DNA of 64,000 bases, taken from assembly GCF_000504285.1 (NCBI RefSeq), contig NZ_KI632511.1, positions 3,097,372-3,161,371 of the forward strand, in the 5' to 3' direction. Positions 17,368 to 24,495 of this stretch are shown here, in pieces. A program made the position numbers and the translations under genes. Numbering within the stretch: the first letter of the stretch is position 1; every line of letters starts with the position of its first letter. The notes beneath the pieces were generated by a model, which saw only the letters and a list, made by a program, of their open reading frames with translations, ran no database searches and was not told the DNA's origin. Origin of the DNA: Actinospica robiniae DSM 44927. GTDB lineage: Bacteria > Actinomycetota > Actinomycetes > Streptomycetales > Catenulisporaceae.

Positions 17368-17518
17368 CTCTCCTCGGTCGGGCAGGCGAAGCCCGATCAG
17401 GGTTCTGCCGGGAGGTCAAGCGGCGCCATGCATGATTCACCATCAGCGCAGGCCGCCGCCGCTTGACCTCCCGGCAGGTCCCTGATTGCCTCCGGGGACC
17501 GACCGAGGAGAGAGCACA
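17368..17518. repeat. Repeat A1 (long-arm hairpin)
   Basis: About 151 bp. Outer arms CTCTCCTCGGTCGG and CCGACCGAGGAGAG, inner arms CTGCCGGGAGGTCAAGCGGC and GCCGCTTGACCTCCCGGCAG, around a ~40-nt variable centre. Between outer and inner arms the two sides differ: one has GGGCAGGCGAAGCCCGATC, the other GTCCCCGGAGGCAATCAGGG, each with its own small hairpin. In A1 the GGGCAGG side faces C, opposite to A2-A4. Confidence 0.85.
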
Positions 17519-17859
17519 CCCCCTAGGGAGCAGCACGAGCTGCGCTCAGGCCGGGTCCCGTCCCGTGGCCCGGCCGCGCTCGATGCGAACGAATCCTGCA
17601 CCGCCCAGATCCGACCATCCCGATTTCCGATCCGCGCGAAGGCATCGGTGCCCGGGTCGCGCCTGAGGTGGAATTCTGCATCGCCCTGGTGCGATCCACC
17701 CCGATCCCGGACTTCGCAGAGGAATCCCGCGGACAGGCCACATTCGACGCGGAAGAATCCTGCACGGCCCTGATCCGATCGCTCTGATTCCCGATCCACG
17801 AAGGGAACCCGCAGACTGGCCGCGCTCAATCCGGGAGAATTCTGCATCGCATCCGTGAT
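17519..17859 (+). repeat. B repeats right of A1 (four ~82-bp units)
   Basis: Degenerate tandem units marked by GAATYCTGCA at 17591, 17671, 17755 and 17837 (spacing 80, 84 and 82 bp), preceded by a partial unit with the AGCTGCGCTCAGGCCGGGTC lead also found next to A2, A4 and IS110 copy 2. Each unit also carries CGATCC and a TTCGAYGCGGAA-like end. Confidence 0.75.
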
Positions 17860-18130
17860 GGACGATGACGACCGCGCGGTATACAGCCTGGGCTCTCGCG
17901 ACCTGGCATCGTGCGCGAGCAAGCGGCCACGCCCCTGACGCCACCTGCCTAGTCACCCCGTCCACCACCCCTCGCATCACAAGCCCCGATCCTCCGTACT
18001 CTTCCATACTAGACGCCACCACCGACAAAAACCGCGCATCAGGCTTTCACCGGATAAGCAAAAATCTCTGAGATTTCGGGCACTCTGGCGCGTTCCCCAG
18101 CGTTAAAGGAAGAGAGTAGAAAAGAGCGGC
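17860..18130 (-). repeat. Core D1 of repeat locus 1
   Basis: About 270 bp that aligns, inverted, with 53146-53425. Shared blocks include GGGGAACGCGCC, TTTTGTCGGT, ATGGAA-N2-GTACG and CAG-R-TGGCGTCAG. Differences between copies include single-base indels, so no reading frame is preserved. It has lower GC than its surroundings around AAAATCTCTGAGATTTCGG. Function unknown. Confidence 0.7.
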
Positions 18131-18305
18131 CCAGAACGGCAAAGCAGGATTCAGCATCTGGCGCGGCCGACTCACCAACCCCTTCGCGGATCGGGAATCG
18201 GGATGCTCAGATCACGGCGATGCAGGATCCTTCCGCACCGAACGCGACCGGGCCACCGGCCGGGACCCGGGCCCGAGCGCAGCTCGCACCACTCCCCAGG
18301 GGGTG
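18131..18305 (-). repeat. B repeats left of A2 (two inverted units)
   Basis: Inverted copies of the ~82-bp unit, marked by AGCAGGATTC at 18142 and TGCAGGATCC at 18221 (79-bp spacing), ending in GAGCGCAGCTCGCACCACT before A2. Orientation is opposite to the units at 17519-17859, making the locus palindromic around D1. Confidence 0.75.
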
Positions 18306-18363
18306 GGCTCTCTCCTCGGTCGGGCAGGCGAAGCCCGATCAGGGTTCTGCCGGGAGGTCAAGC

Positions 18364-19969
18364 CTTGAGATTTAACCTCGGCGAGATCGTTTCTGGGGGA
18401 GTTTCGGTGTTCTGCTGACGCGCGGCACGGCCACCTGCGATTCTTCGTTTCTGTCGAAGGATACGAAGAAGGTAGGTGGCCGTGGGTCTCATGATGCCAT
18501 GCCGTGAGGAGCCCGGCCAGTCCCGCGCGGCCGGGGGCGGGGGGTCGTTGAAGGTTCTGCGGGGGTTTCGGGCCGGGGTGCACGGCTGCTTCGCGCGGCG
18601 CGCGGATTCTTTGTTCGATCTCGTCGATGCGGTACTCGCGACGGACGGTCGGGTGCGCTCGCTCGCCGAGTTGTCGCTGCAGCGGCCGTTTCGTCGTGGT
18701 CACGGGGCCCTGTACGACGCCGTGGCCAGTGGCGAGATCGACGTGCCGGCATTGGCCGGATTGATCACCAGCGTGTGGGAACCCTTGGATGACGGACCGT
18801 TGAAATTCGCGATCGATGTCTCTTCGTGGCATCGTCCGCACGCCGAGTGCGCACGCGAGCGCCACCACTGCCATCACTCGTGTGCGTGCGGCAACCGGCG
18901 CGGCACCGTGCCGGGATGGCCGTACTCGGTCGCGGTCGGGCTGGAGTGGGGCGCGCACTCGTGGTGCGCACCGCTCGACGCGCGCCGCCTCGCCGTGGCC
19001 GAGGACGCGACCGCGGTCACCGTCGCGCAGGTCGAAGCGGTGCTCGAGCGCTGCGCCGCCGCCGGGCTCTCGCACGGGCGCCCTGCCGCACTGTTCGTGT
19101 TCGACTCCGGCTACGACCTGACCCGGATCGCCTATCTGACCGCCGGCCGGGGCCTGGAGAGGCAGATTCTCGGACGGGTGCGCCGCGACCGGGTCTACTA
19201 CGGCGACCCGGTGCCGCGCCCGCGCGGTGCCCCGGGACGCCCGCCCGTGCACGGCCGACGCTTCGCGATCGCCGACCCGGGCACCTGGCACGACCCGGAC
19301 CTGCGCGTCGAGCGGGACTCGCCGCGCTGCGGGCGCACGATCGTGACCGCCTGGCACGGGCTGCACCAGAAGCTCGAGCGCCAGGGCGCCTGGCGCGAGC
19401 ACGCGCAGCAACTGCCGCGCCTGCCCGGCACCCTGATCAGGGTCCAGACCCAGCGCCTGCCCGGCGGCCGCGCACCGCAGGACCTGTGGCTCTGGCACCA
19501 CGCGAGGCCCGGGACCGGGTTCGACCTCGATCAGCTCTGGACGGCCTATCTGCGGAGATTCGATATCGAGCATACATTCAGGTTCTTCAAGCAGTCGCTC
19601 GGCTGGACCGCGCCGCAGGTGGGCACCCCGGAGCAGGCCGACCGCTGGACCTGGCTGACCATCACCGCATACACCCAGCTCAGGCTCGCCCGCCGGCTCG
19701 GCGCTCACCTGCGCCTGCCCTGGCAGCGCCCGACACCCCCAGACCGGATCCCGACACCCGGCCGGGTCCGCCGGGGTTTCCCCGTACTGGCACGGAAAAT
19801 CGGCACCCCCGCCGCAAAGCCGAAACCCACCACCGCCGGCCCCGGCCGCCCGACGGGCACGACCCGGCCACCGCGCACACGCCACCCAGCCGGTAAGAAG
19901 ACCGGCACAAGCCATGAACGAGCGACATCGAAAACACCCGACCATGATCACTAATGGTTAAATCTTAAG
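18364..19969 (+). mobile_element. IS701-like / NF041680-type insertion sequence
   Basis: 1606 bp bounded by 14-bp inverted repeats CTTGAGATTTAACC (18364-18377) and GGTTAAATCTTAAG (19956-19969), matching at 13 of 14 positions. It is flanked by a direct duplication CAAGC (18359-18363 and 19970-19974). It sits in the inner arm of hairpin A2. The single transposase gene is intact, so it is likely recent and possibly active. Confidence 0.88.
18476..19954 (+). CDS. DDE transposase (IS701-like, NF041680 type)
   Basis: 492 residues from GTG 18476; an ATG at 18491 is an equally possible start. DDE triad candidates are Asp in KFAIDVSSWHRP (about 113), Asp in LFVFDSGYDLT (about 205) and Glu in FDIEHTFRFFKQSLGW (about 365). 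A His/Cys cluster (ERHHCHHSCACG) lies after the first Asp. The tail is basic (KTGTSHERATSK). It fills almost the whole IS and ends 15 bp before the right inverted repeat tip. Confidence 0.88.
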   Translation: MAVGLMMPCREEPGQSRAAGGGGSLKVLRGFRAGVHGCFARRADSLFDLVDAVLATDGRVRSLAELSLQRPFRRGHGALYDAVASGEIDVPALAGLITSVWEPLDDGPLKFAIDVSSWHRPHAECARERHHCHHSCACGNRRGTVPGWPYSVAVGLEWGAHSWCAPLDARRLAVAEDATAVTVAQVEAVLERCAAAGLSHGRPAALFVFDSGYDLTRIAYLTAGRGLERQILGRVRRDRVYYGDPVPRPRGAPGRPPVHGRRFAIADPGTWHDPDLRVERDSPRCGRTIVTAWHGLHQKLERQGAWREHAQQLPRLPGTLIRVQTQRLPGGRAPQDLWLWHHARPGTGFDLDQLWTAYLRRFDIEHTFRFFKQSLGWTAPQVGTPEQADRWTWLTITAYTQLRLARRLGAHLRLPWQRPTPPDRIPTPGRVRRGFPVLARKIGTPAAKPKPTTAGPGRPTGTTRPPRTRHPAGKKTGTSHERATSKTPDHDH

Positions 19970-20070
19970 CAAGCGGCGCCATGCAAAATCCACCACCAAC
20001 GGAAACCACCGCCGCTTGACCTCCCGGCAGGTCCCTGATTGCCTCCGGGGACCAACCGAGGAGAGAGCAC

Positions 20071-20227
20071 ACCCCCGCAACCCCACCACCCCGAACCCCA
20101 GCCCGCCCCGCCAACGCCAGCACTTACGGAGACCCGGCACTCTCTCCGAGGGAAGGCCCCAGCCGGAGGCGAAAGCTTGAAACCGCAGCCAGCCACCAGC
20201 ACTCAGACGACCATCAACTCGCGTTGA
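20071..20227 (-). repeat. Repeat C2 (inverted, shortened)
   Basis: About 157 bp, inverted relative to C1, ending with the complement of CGCGAGTTGATGGTCGTCTG. The internal GTGGGCG hairpin segment present in C1, C3 and C4 is missing, so this copy has an internal deletion of about 90 bp. It ends 31 bp from the FUSC stop codon. Confidence 0.75.
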
Positions 20228-20258
20228 GCTCCGTAGCCGCGGCAGATCGCGCAGAGGG

Positions 20259-22403
20259 TCAGGCCCGCACGTAGGTGCGGGCGGGCGCGGTGTCGCCGTC
20301 CGGGGGCAGCCCGGTGACGATCCGGGCCAGGTCGCGGCAGGCTTGGGCGAAGGCGGGGTCGCGCTCGGGGCCGGGGGTCGTCGCGGCGAGGGCCCTGGCG
20401 TGCCGGGACAGGGCCGTGTGCAGGCCGATCCGACGGCGCATCAGGGCTGGGTCCGCGCCCGAGATCAGGGGCCTGGTCAACGGCCGGGCCACCAGGGCGA
20501 ACCGGCGCAGCCGGTCCTCCATCGTGCGCACCGACGCCGTCGGGTCTGCCGACGCGTCGCCCTCCCAGGCCGCGGCCGTTTGCTGGAGCACCGAGGCCAG
20601 CGCCTCGAGGAACGCCCGCTGTGCCGCGCTCACCGTCTCGCGGGTGCTGGTCGGCAGGACGACGAGGCCTACCGCGATGCCGATGGCCGCGCCGAGCGAG
20701 GTCTCCTCCAGCCGCAGCACGAGCAGTCCCGGGGTGAACTCGTGCAGCACGCTGTAGAGCTGGGAGACCATGATGGTGACGAATACGATCATCGCGGCGT
20801 AGGAGAGGTTCACGACGTAGAACCCGCACGTCATCGCGAGCACGATCACGGCGAGCACGAGCAGCGTGTGCCCGGCCGTCGCCTCCGCCAGTCCGATGCC
20901 CGCGCCGAGGCCGGCGAGCGTGCCGAGCACTCGGTTGACCGCCTTGAGCGAGGTCTCCGAGCGGGTCGCGGTGCCGGTGAAGGTCACGAACGTCGCGATG
21001 ACGGCCCAGTAGTAGCGCACCTCGGAGATCTGCCGCCCAAGGATGATCGCCAGCGCCCCGGCCAGTGCGACCTGGACGGCCTGACGTGTCGTCAGCTTGG
21101 CGCGGCTGAGCGGGTTCCAGCGGCCGCCGCGTGCCTGCAGGTCGCCGGCTATCGAGGCTGAGCCGGGCAGCATGCCGAGAGTGAAGGTGGCGGCCGGGAC
21201 GAGCTCGGCCGGCGCTTCGTCCGGGCCGGCGGCCGTCGGGTCCGCGGATTCGCTCGCGAGCACGACGTAGTCGACGGCGGCCCGGGCGAGACGGACGGCC
21301 GCAGCCTGCGGCCCGACCGGGAGCGGCTGCGCGGCGGCGGGCGCGGCGCCGGTCGCGGCCGGGATCGTCAGCGCGACGGCGCCGAGCAGTTCGAAGGCCC
21401 GGCGGAGCTCGGCGTCCTCGACGTCGACTTCGGCGCCGGCCTTCTCGGCGCGTAGCAGCGGACCGGCCGCGTACAGCACAGCGGGGTACTCGCGGCGCGC
21501 CAGATGCCCGGCTACGCGCGCGGCCGGATACACCAGGTCGCCGCCGTGCGCCGCCAGCGCGGTCGCGGCGTGGGCCAGTTCGTCGATCGCGAGCTGCGCG
21601 TCGAGCAGTCGGCGGCGCAGTTCGGGCCCGGACCAGTCGCGCGGGAGTACGCCCGGCTCTACGGTCCACGCCTCGATCATCAGCGCCGCCTCGGCCAGCC
21701 GCAGCTCGCGTGCGTGCAGCCGCCGTTGCGCTCGGGCCGTGCGGCGCGGATCCCCGTCGGCCGTCAGCAGATCCGCGGCGGCCCGCGCCACCGCCCTTGC
21801 CCGCGCGCCGAAGGCCCGCTGCACCCGCCGCAGCGTGCGCCGCGGGTGGGTGCGCAGCACGGTGACCGAGAGCAGGATCGAGACGCCTGTGCCGACCAGC
21901 ACGTCCTCGAGCAGTGAGGGGATCTCGTCGACCGAGGCGTCGAGGAAGGCTGCGAAGAAATAGCCCATCCACAGCATGAAGCCGTAGAAGAAGAAGGCCG
22001 GCCCGAACCGGCGCGCCCACACCGCGACGAACATCACCGCCACGAAGACCGTCAGCATCACGTCCGTGCGTCCGGCCACGAGCGCACCGGGCAGCATCCC
22101 GGCGCCGAAGGCGACCGGGAAGAAGACGCCGGTGCGCAGCTTCGGGCGCACCGAGGTGCCGGCCAGCGCCATCGAGCCCATCATCGCGACCACGCCGCCG
22201 AGCATCATGGCGACCAGCACGCCGCGCTGCCCGGCGCCGATCGCCGAGGCGTATCCGTACTCGACCAGCAGCGCCGTGGTCATCGCGACCGCCGCGGATA
22301 TCGCCATCCTGGCACGCACCAGGCCGGGGTCGGAGGCGATCACCCGATCCCAGGCCTCTCGCAGCGTGCCGAGGGGTCCGCCGTCACCCGGAGCCACACC
22401 CAC
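20259..22403 (-). CDS. FUSC-family inner-membrane transporter
   Basis: 714 residues from the GTG at 22403, which has GAGGTGG about 9 nt upstream; longer versions would run into the MarR gene. Two bundles of about six hydrophobic helices (about 45-200 and 400-560) are separated and followed by long cytoplasmic helical regions, the layout of fusaric-acid-resistance/aromatic-acid exporters (YccS, AaeB). Exports aromatic acids or similar in known relatives; substrate here unknown. It is divergent from the MarR gene 133 bp away, which probably regulates it. Confidence 0.85.
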   Translation of the reverse strand: MGVAPGDGGPLGTLREAWDRVIASDPGLVRARMAISAAVAMTTALLVEYGYASAIGAGQRGVLVAMMLGGVVAMMGSMALAGTSVRPKLRTGVFFPVAFGAGMLPGALVAGRTDVMLTVFVAVMFVAVWARRFGPAFFFYGFMLWMGYFFAAFLDASVDEIPSLLEDVLVGTGVSILLSVTVLRTHPRRTLRRVQRAFGARARAVARAAADLLTADGDPRRTARAQRRLHARELRLAEAALMIEAWTVEPGVLPRDWSGPELRRRLLDAQLAIDELAHAATALAAHGGDLVYPAARVAGHLARREYPAVLYAAGPLLRAEKAGAEVDVEDAELRRAFELLGAVALTIPAATGAAPAAAQPLPVGPQAAAVRLARAAVDYVVLASESADPTAAGPDEAPAELVPAATFTLGMLPGSASIAGDLQARGGRWNPLSRAKLTTRQAVQVALAGALAIILGRQISEVRYYWAVIATFVTFTGTATRSETSLKAVNRVLGTLAGLGAGIGLAEATAGHTLLVLAVIVLAMTCGFYVVNLSYAAMIVFVTIMVSQLYSVLHEFTPGLLVLRLEETSLGAAIGIAVGLVVLPTSTRETVSAAQRAFLEALASVLQQTAAAWEGDASADPTASVRTMEDRLRRFALVARPLTRPLISGADPALMRRRIGLHTALSRHARALAATTPGPERDPAFAQACRDLARIVTGLPPDGDTAPARTYVRA

Positions 22404-22502
22404 CTGTGCCCACCTCGTCTCGAGCTGCGGGAACTGTCTATCCTTCAGATCGCGGGCGGACGGCGCGGTATCGAGGAGCCGTCGGCTCGTCGGGATCCGG
22501 GA

Positions 22503-22525
22503 ATTACTTGCATGATACCGATAAT
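22503..22525. promoter_or_regulatory. Candidate MarR operator
   Basis: Imperfect 23-bp dyad with half-sites ATTACTTGCAT and ATTATCGGTAT (complement), 7 of 11 positions matching. It is an AT-rich patch in the FUSC-MarR divergent promoter, 11 bp upstream of the MarR start, overlapping its RBS region. Confidence 0.35.
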
Positions 22526-22536
22526 AGGAGGCGATC

Positions 22537-23028
22537 GTGAACCGGCTTGCGGAGCCGCGGCGGGGCGCGCTGGCCGCGGTGGAGCGCCAGACGGCGATCC
22601 TCACGCGGCACTTCGAGCTGCTGCACCGGCGCACGGACATCCACGACAGCCTCGACCGGGCCGAGTACCTCCTGCTGCGCGCGCTCGACGAGTCCGGCCC
22701 GATGCGGATCAGCGCGCTGGCCACGCTGCTGGGCCTGGACCCGTCCACGGCCGGCCGCCAGGTCGCCGCGCTGCAGGCGCAGGGCTCGGTCGAGCGTGAA
22801 CCCGATCCGGCCGACCGCCGGTGCACGGTGGTCACCCCGACCCCGTCCGGCCTCGAGCGGATGCGCCACGTGCGCCGGATGCGCACCGAGATGGTCGCCG
22901 ACCTGCTCGCCGAGTGGACCGACGAGGACCTGCTCGCCTTCGACGCGATCCTGGGCAAGTACAACCGCTCGGTCGCGCGGCGCTACCTCACCGGCCCGGC
23001 CGAGCCGAGCCCGACGCACCCCGCGTAG
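22537..23028 (+). CDS. MarR-family transcriptional regulator
   Basis: 163 residues from GTG 22537 with AGGAGG 5 nt upstream. Winged helix-turn-helix at about 40-105 (LLRALDESGPMRISALATLLGLDPSTAGRQVAALQ in outline, with wing EREPDPADRR). Helical dimerisation ends are present. It is divergent from the FUSC transporter, the usual arrangement for a ligand-released repressor of an efflux pump. Confidence 0.9.
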   Translation: MNRLAEPRRGALAAVERQTAILTRHFELLHRRTDIHDSLDRAEYLLLRALDESGPMRISALATLLGLDPSTAGRQVAALQAQGSVEREPDPADRRCTVVTPTPSGLERMRHVRRMRTEMVADLLAEWTDEDLLAFDAILGKYNRSVARRYLTGPAEPSPTHPA

Positions 23029-23133
23029 ACCCGCTCGACAACCCGCCCGGCGACCCACCCAATCCGGACCGGCCTCGGCGCCGAACACCCGGAAAGACGA
23101 TCCACCGGCTACGAGCAGGGGACGGGTGGGCAC

Positions 23134-24495
23134 ATGGCTAGGGTGCACGGCTGTTCGGAAGCAGCGGAACCGCGAGCACGGGTGGCCGTGATCGGGTCCG
23201 GGATCGCCGGACTGACCGCCGCCTATCTGCTCCAGCGCGGCTATGACGTGCTGCTTTTCGAGGCGGACGAGCGGCTCGGCGGCCACGCCCACACGCACGA
23301 CGTCGCCGATCCGGCGGCCGGCGCGCTCGCCGTCGACAGCGGCTTCATCGTGCACAACGAGCGCACGTATCCGAACCTGCTGCGGCTGTTCGGCGAGCTC
23401 GGGGTGTCCACGCAGGAGACCGGGATGTCGATGAGCGTGCGCTGCCTCGGCTGCGGCCTGGAGTACGCCGGGGCCAAAGGCACCCGCGGCGTCTTCGCCC
23501 GCTCGGCGAACCTGCGCGACCTGCGGTTCCTGCGCATGCTCGGCGAGATCAAGCGTTTCCACCGCCAGGCCCGCCGGCTCCTGGCCGAGCCCGACGCACT
23601 CGACGCCGCGCACGGCTCGGGGCTCGAGGAGGCCGTATCCGGGCCCACCCTCGGCCGGTTCCTCGCCCAGGGCGGCTACTCGGCCTACTTCGCCGACCAT
23701 TTCCTCGTGCCCCTGGTCTCGGCCGTGTGGTCCACCGGCCCCGACCTGGTGCTGCGCTATCCGGCCCGGTATCTCTTCGAGTTCCTGGACCACCACGGCA
23801 TGCTGAGCGTCACCGGCTCGCCGCGCTGGCGCACCGTGACGGGCGGCTCGCGCGTCTACGTCGAGCGGGCGGTCAAGGCGCTCTCGGCGGTCAACCTCTC
23901 CACGCCGGTACGTGCCGTCTCCCGGACGCCCGACGGCGTCGAGGTCCGAGACGAGGCCGACACCGTCCACGAGGTCGACCGCGTCGTCATAGCCACCCAC
24001 CCGGATCAGGCGCTGCGCCTGCTCGCGGATGCCTCGCCGGAGGAACGGGCCGTGCTCGGGGCGATCGAGTACTCGCGCAACGAGACCGTCCTGCACACCG
24101 ACGCCTCGGTGCTGCCGCGGGCCGCCGCCGCGCGCAGCTGCTGGAACTACCTCGTCCCGCGCTGCCGGGCCGGGCGCCGAGTCGCGTGGGACGTCGGGGC
24201 GAGCGAGCGGGCCCTGGTGACTTACGACATGAACCAGCTCCAGCGGTTCACGGCCGAGCGGGACTATCTGGTCACTCTGAACACCACCAAGGTGATCGAT
24301 CCGGCCGCTGTGATCGCTCGTATGGTCTACGAACATCCCGTCTATACGCCCGAATCGGTGGCCGCGCAGGCACGTCTGCCGCAGCTGAACACCCCTCATA
24401 CGGCCTACGCCGGCGCCTACCACGGCTGGGGTTTCCACGAGGACGGATGTGCCTCGGGCGCCGCCGCCGCGGCAGCCTTCGGAGTCGAGTGGTGA
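23134..24495 (+). CDS. FAD/NAD(P)-binding oxidoreductase (Rv0449c-like)
   Basis: 453 residues. Rossmann dinucleotide motif VAVIGSGIAGLTAAYLLQ (about 15-32) followed by FEADERLGGHAHTHD, typical of the amine-oxidase/phytoene-desaturase-like FAD fold; C-terminal YAGAYHGWGFHEDG is characteristic of this subgroup. It overlaps the next gene by a GTGA. In actinobacterial 10-methyl fatty-acid systems a related flavoprotein reduces the methylene intermediate, so a role in lipid modification is likely by context. Confidence 0.88.
   Translation: MARVHGCSEAAEPRARVAVIGSGIAGLTAAYLLQRGYDVLLFEADERLGGHAHTHDVADPAAGALAVDSGFIVHNERTYPNLLRLFGELGVSTQETGMSMSVRCLGCGLEYAGAKGTRGVFARSANLRDLRFLRMLGEIKRFHRQARRLLAEPDALDAAHGSGLEEAVSGPTLGRFLAQGGYSAYFADHFLVPLVSAVWSTGPDLVLRYPARYLFEFLDHHGMLSVTGSPRWRTVTGGSRVYVERAVKALSAVNLSTPVRAVSRTPDGVEVRDEADTVHEVDRVVIATHPDQALRLLADASPEERAVLGAIEYSRNETVLHTDASVLPRAAAARSCWNYLVPRCRAGRRVAWDVGASERALVTYDMNQLQRFTAERDYLVTLNTTKVIDPAAVIARMVYEHPVYTPESVAAQARLPQLNTPHTAYAGAYHGWGFHEDGCASGAAAAAAFGVEW

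Larger units (their letters stand above)
18306..20070. repeat. Repeat A2 (hairpin interrupted by an IS)
   Basis: Left arm 18306-18363 and the remainder 19970-20070. Removing 18364-19969 and one CAAGC restores GGGAGGTCAAGCGGCGCCA, the same inner arm as A1 (17407 onward). The C-facing arm has the GTCCCCGGAGG form and the B-facing arm the GGGCAGGCGAAGCCC form. Confidence 0.85.
15551..20258. repeat. Composite palindromic repeat locus 1 (C1-A1-B-D1-B'-A2-C2)
   Basis: The whole region between the stop of the TIM44-like gene and the stop of the FUSC gene is built of repeats shared with locus 2 (51069-54107), interrupted by an IS110 (15799-17367) and an IS701-like element (18364-19969). Without these insertions it is about 1.5 kb. 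The order is C1 (15551-15798), A1 (17368-17518), forward B units (17519-17859), core D1 (17860-18130), reverse B units (18131-18305), A2 (18306-18363 and 19970-20070), C2 (20071-20227). Confidence 0.8.

Noticed and set aside
17519-17859. CRISPR-like periodicity of about 82 bp
   Set aside because: No short identical repeats with unique spacers; similarity extends across whole degenerate units and no cas genes are present.
17546-18028. 160-codon open frame across the B units and D1
   Set aside because: The aligned region in D2 has indels that break the frame, and the frame runs through repeats; treated as non-coding.
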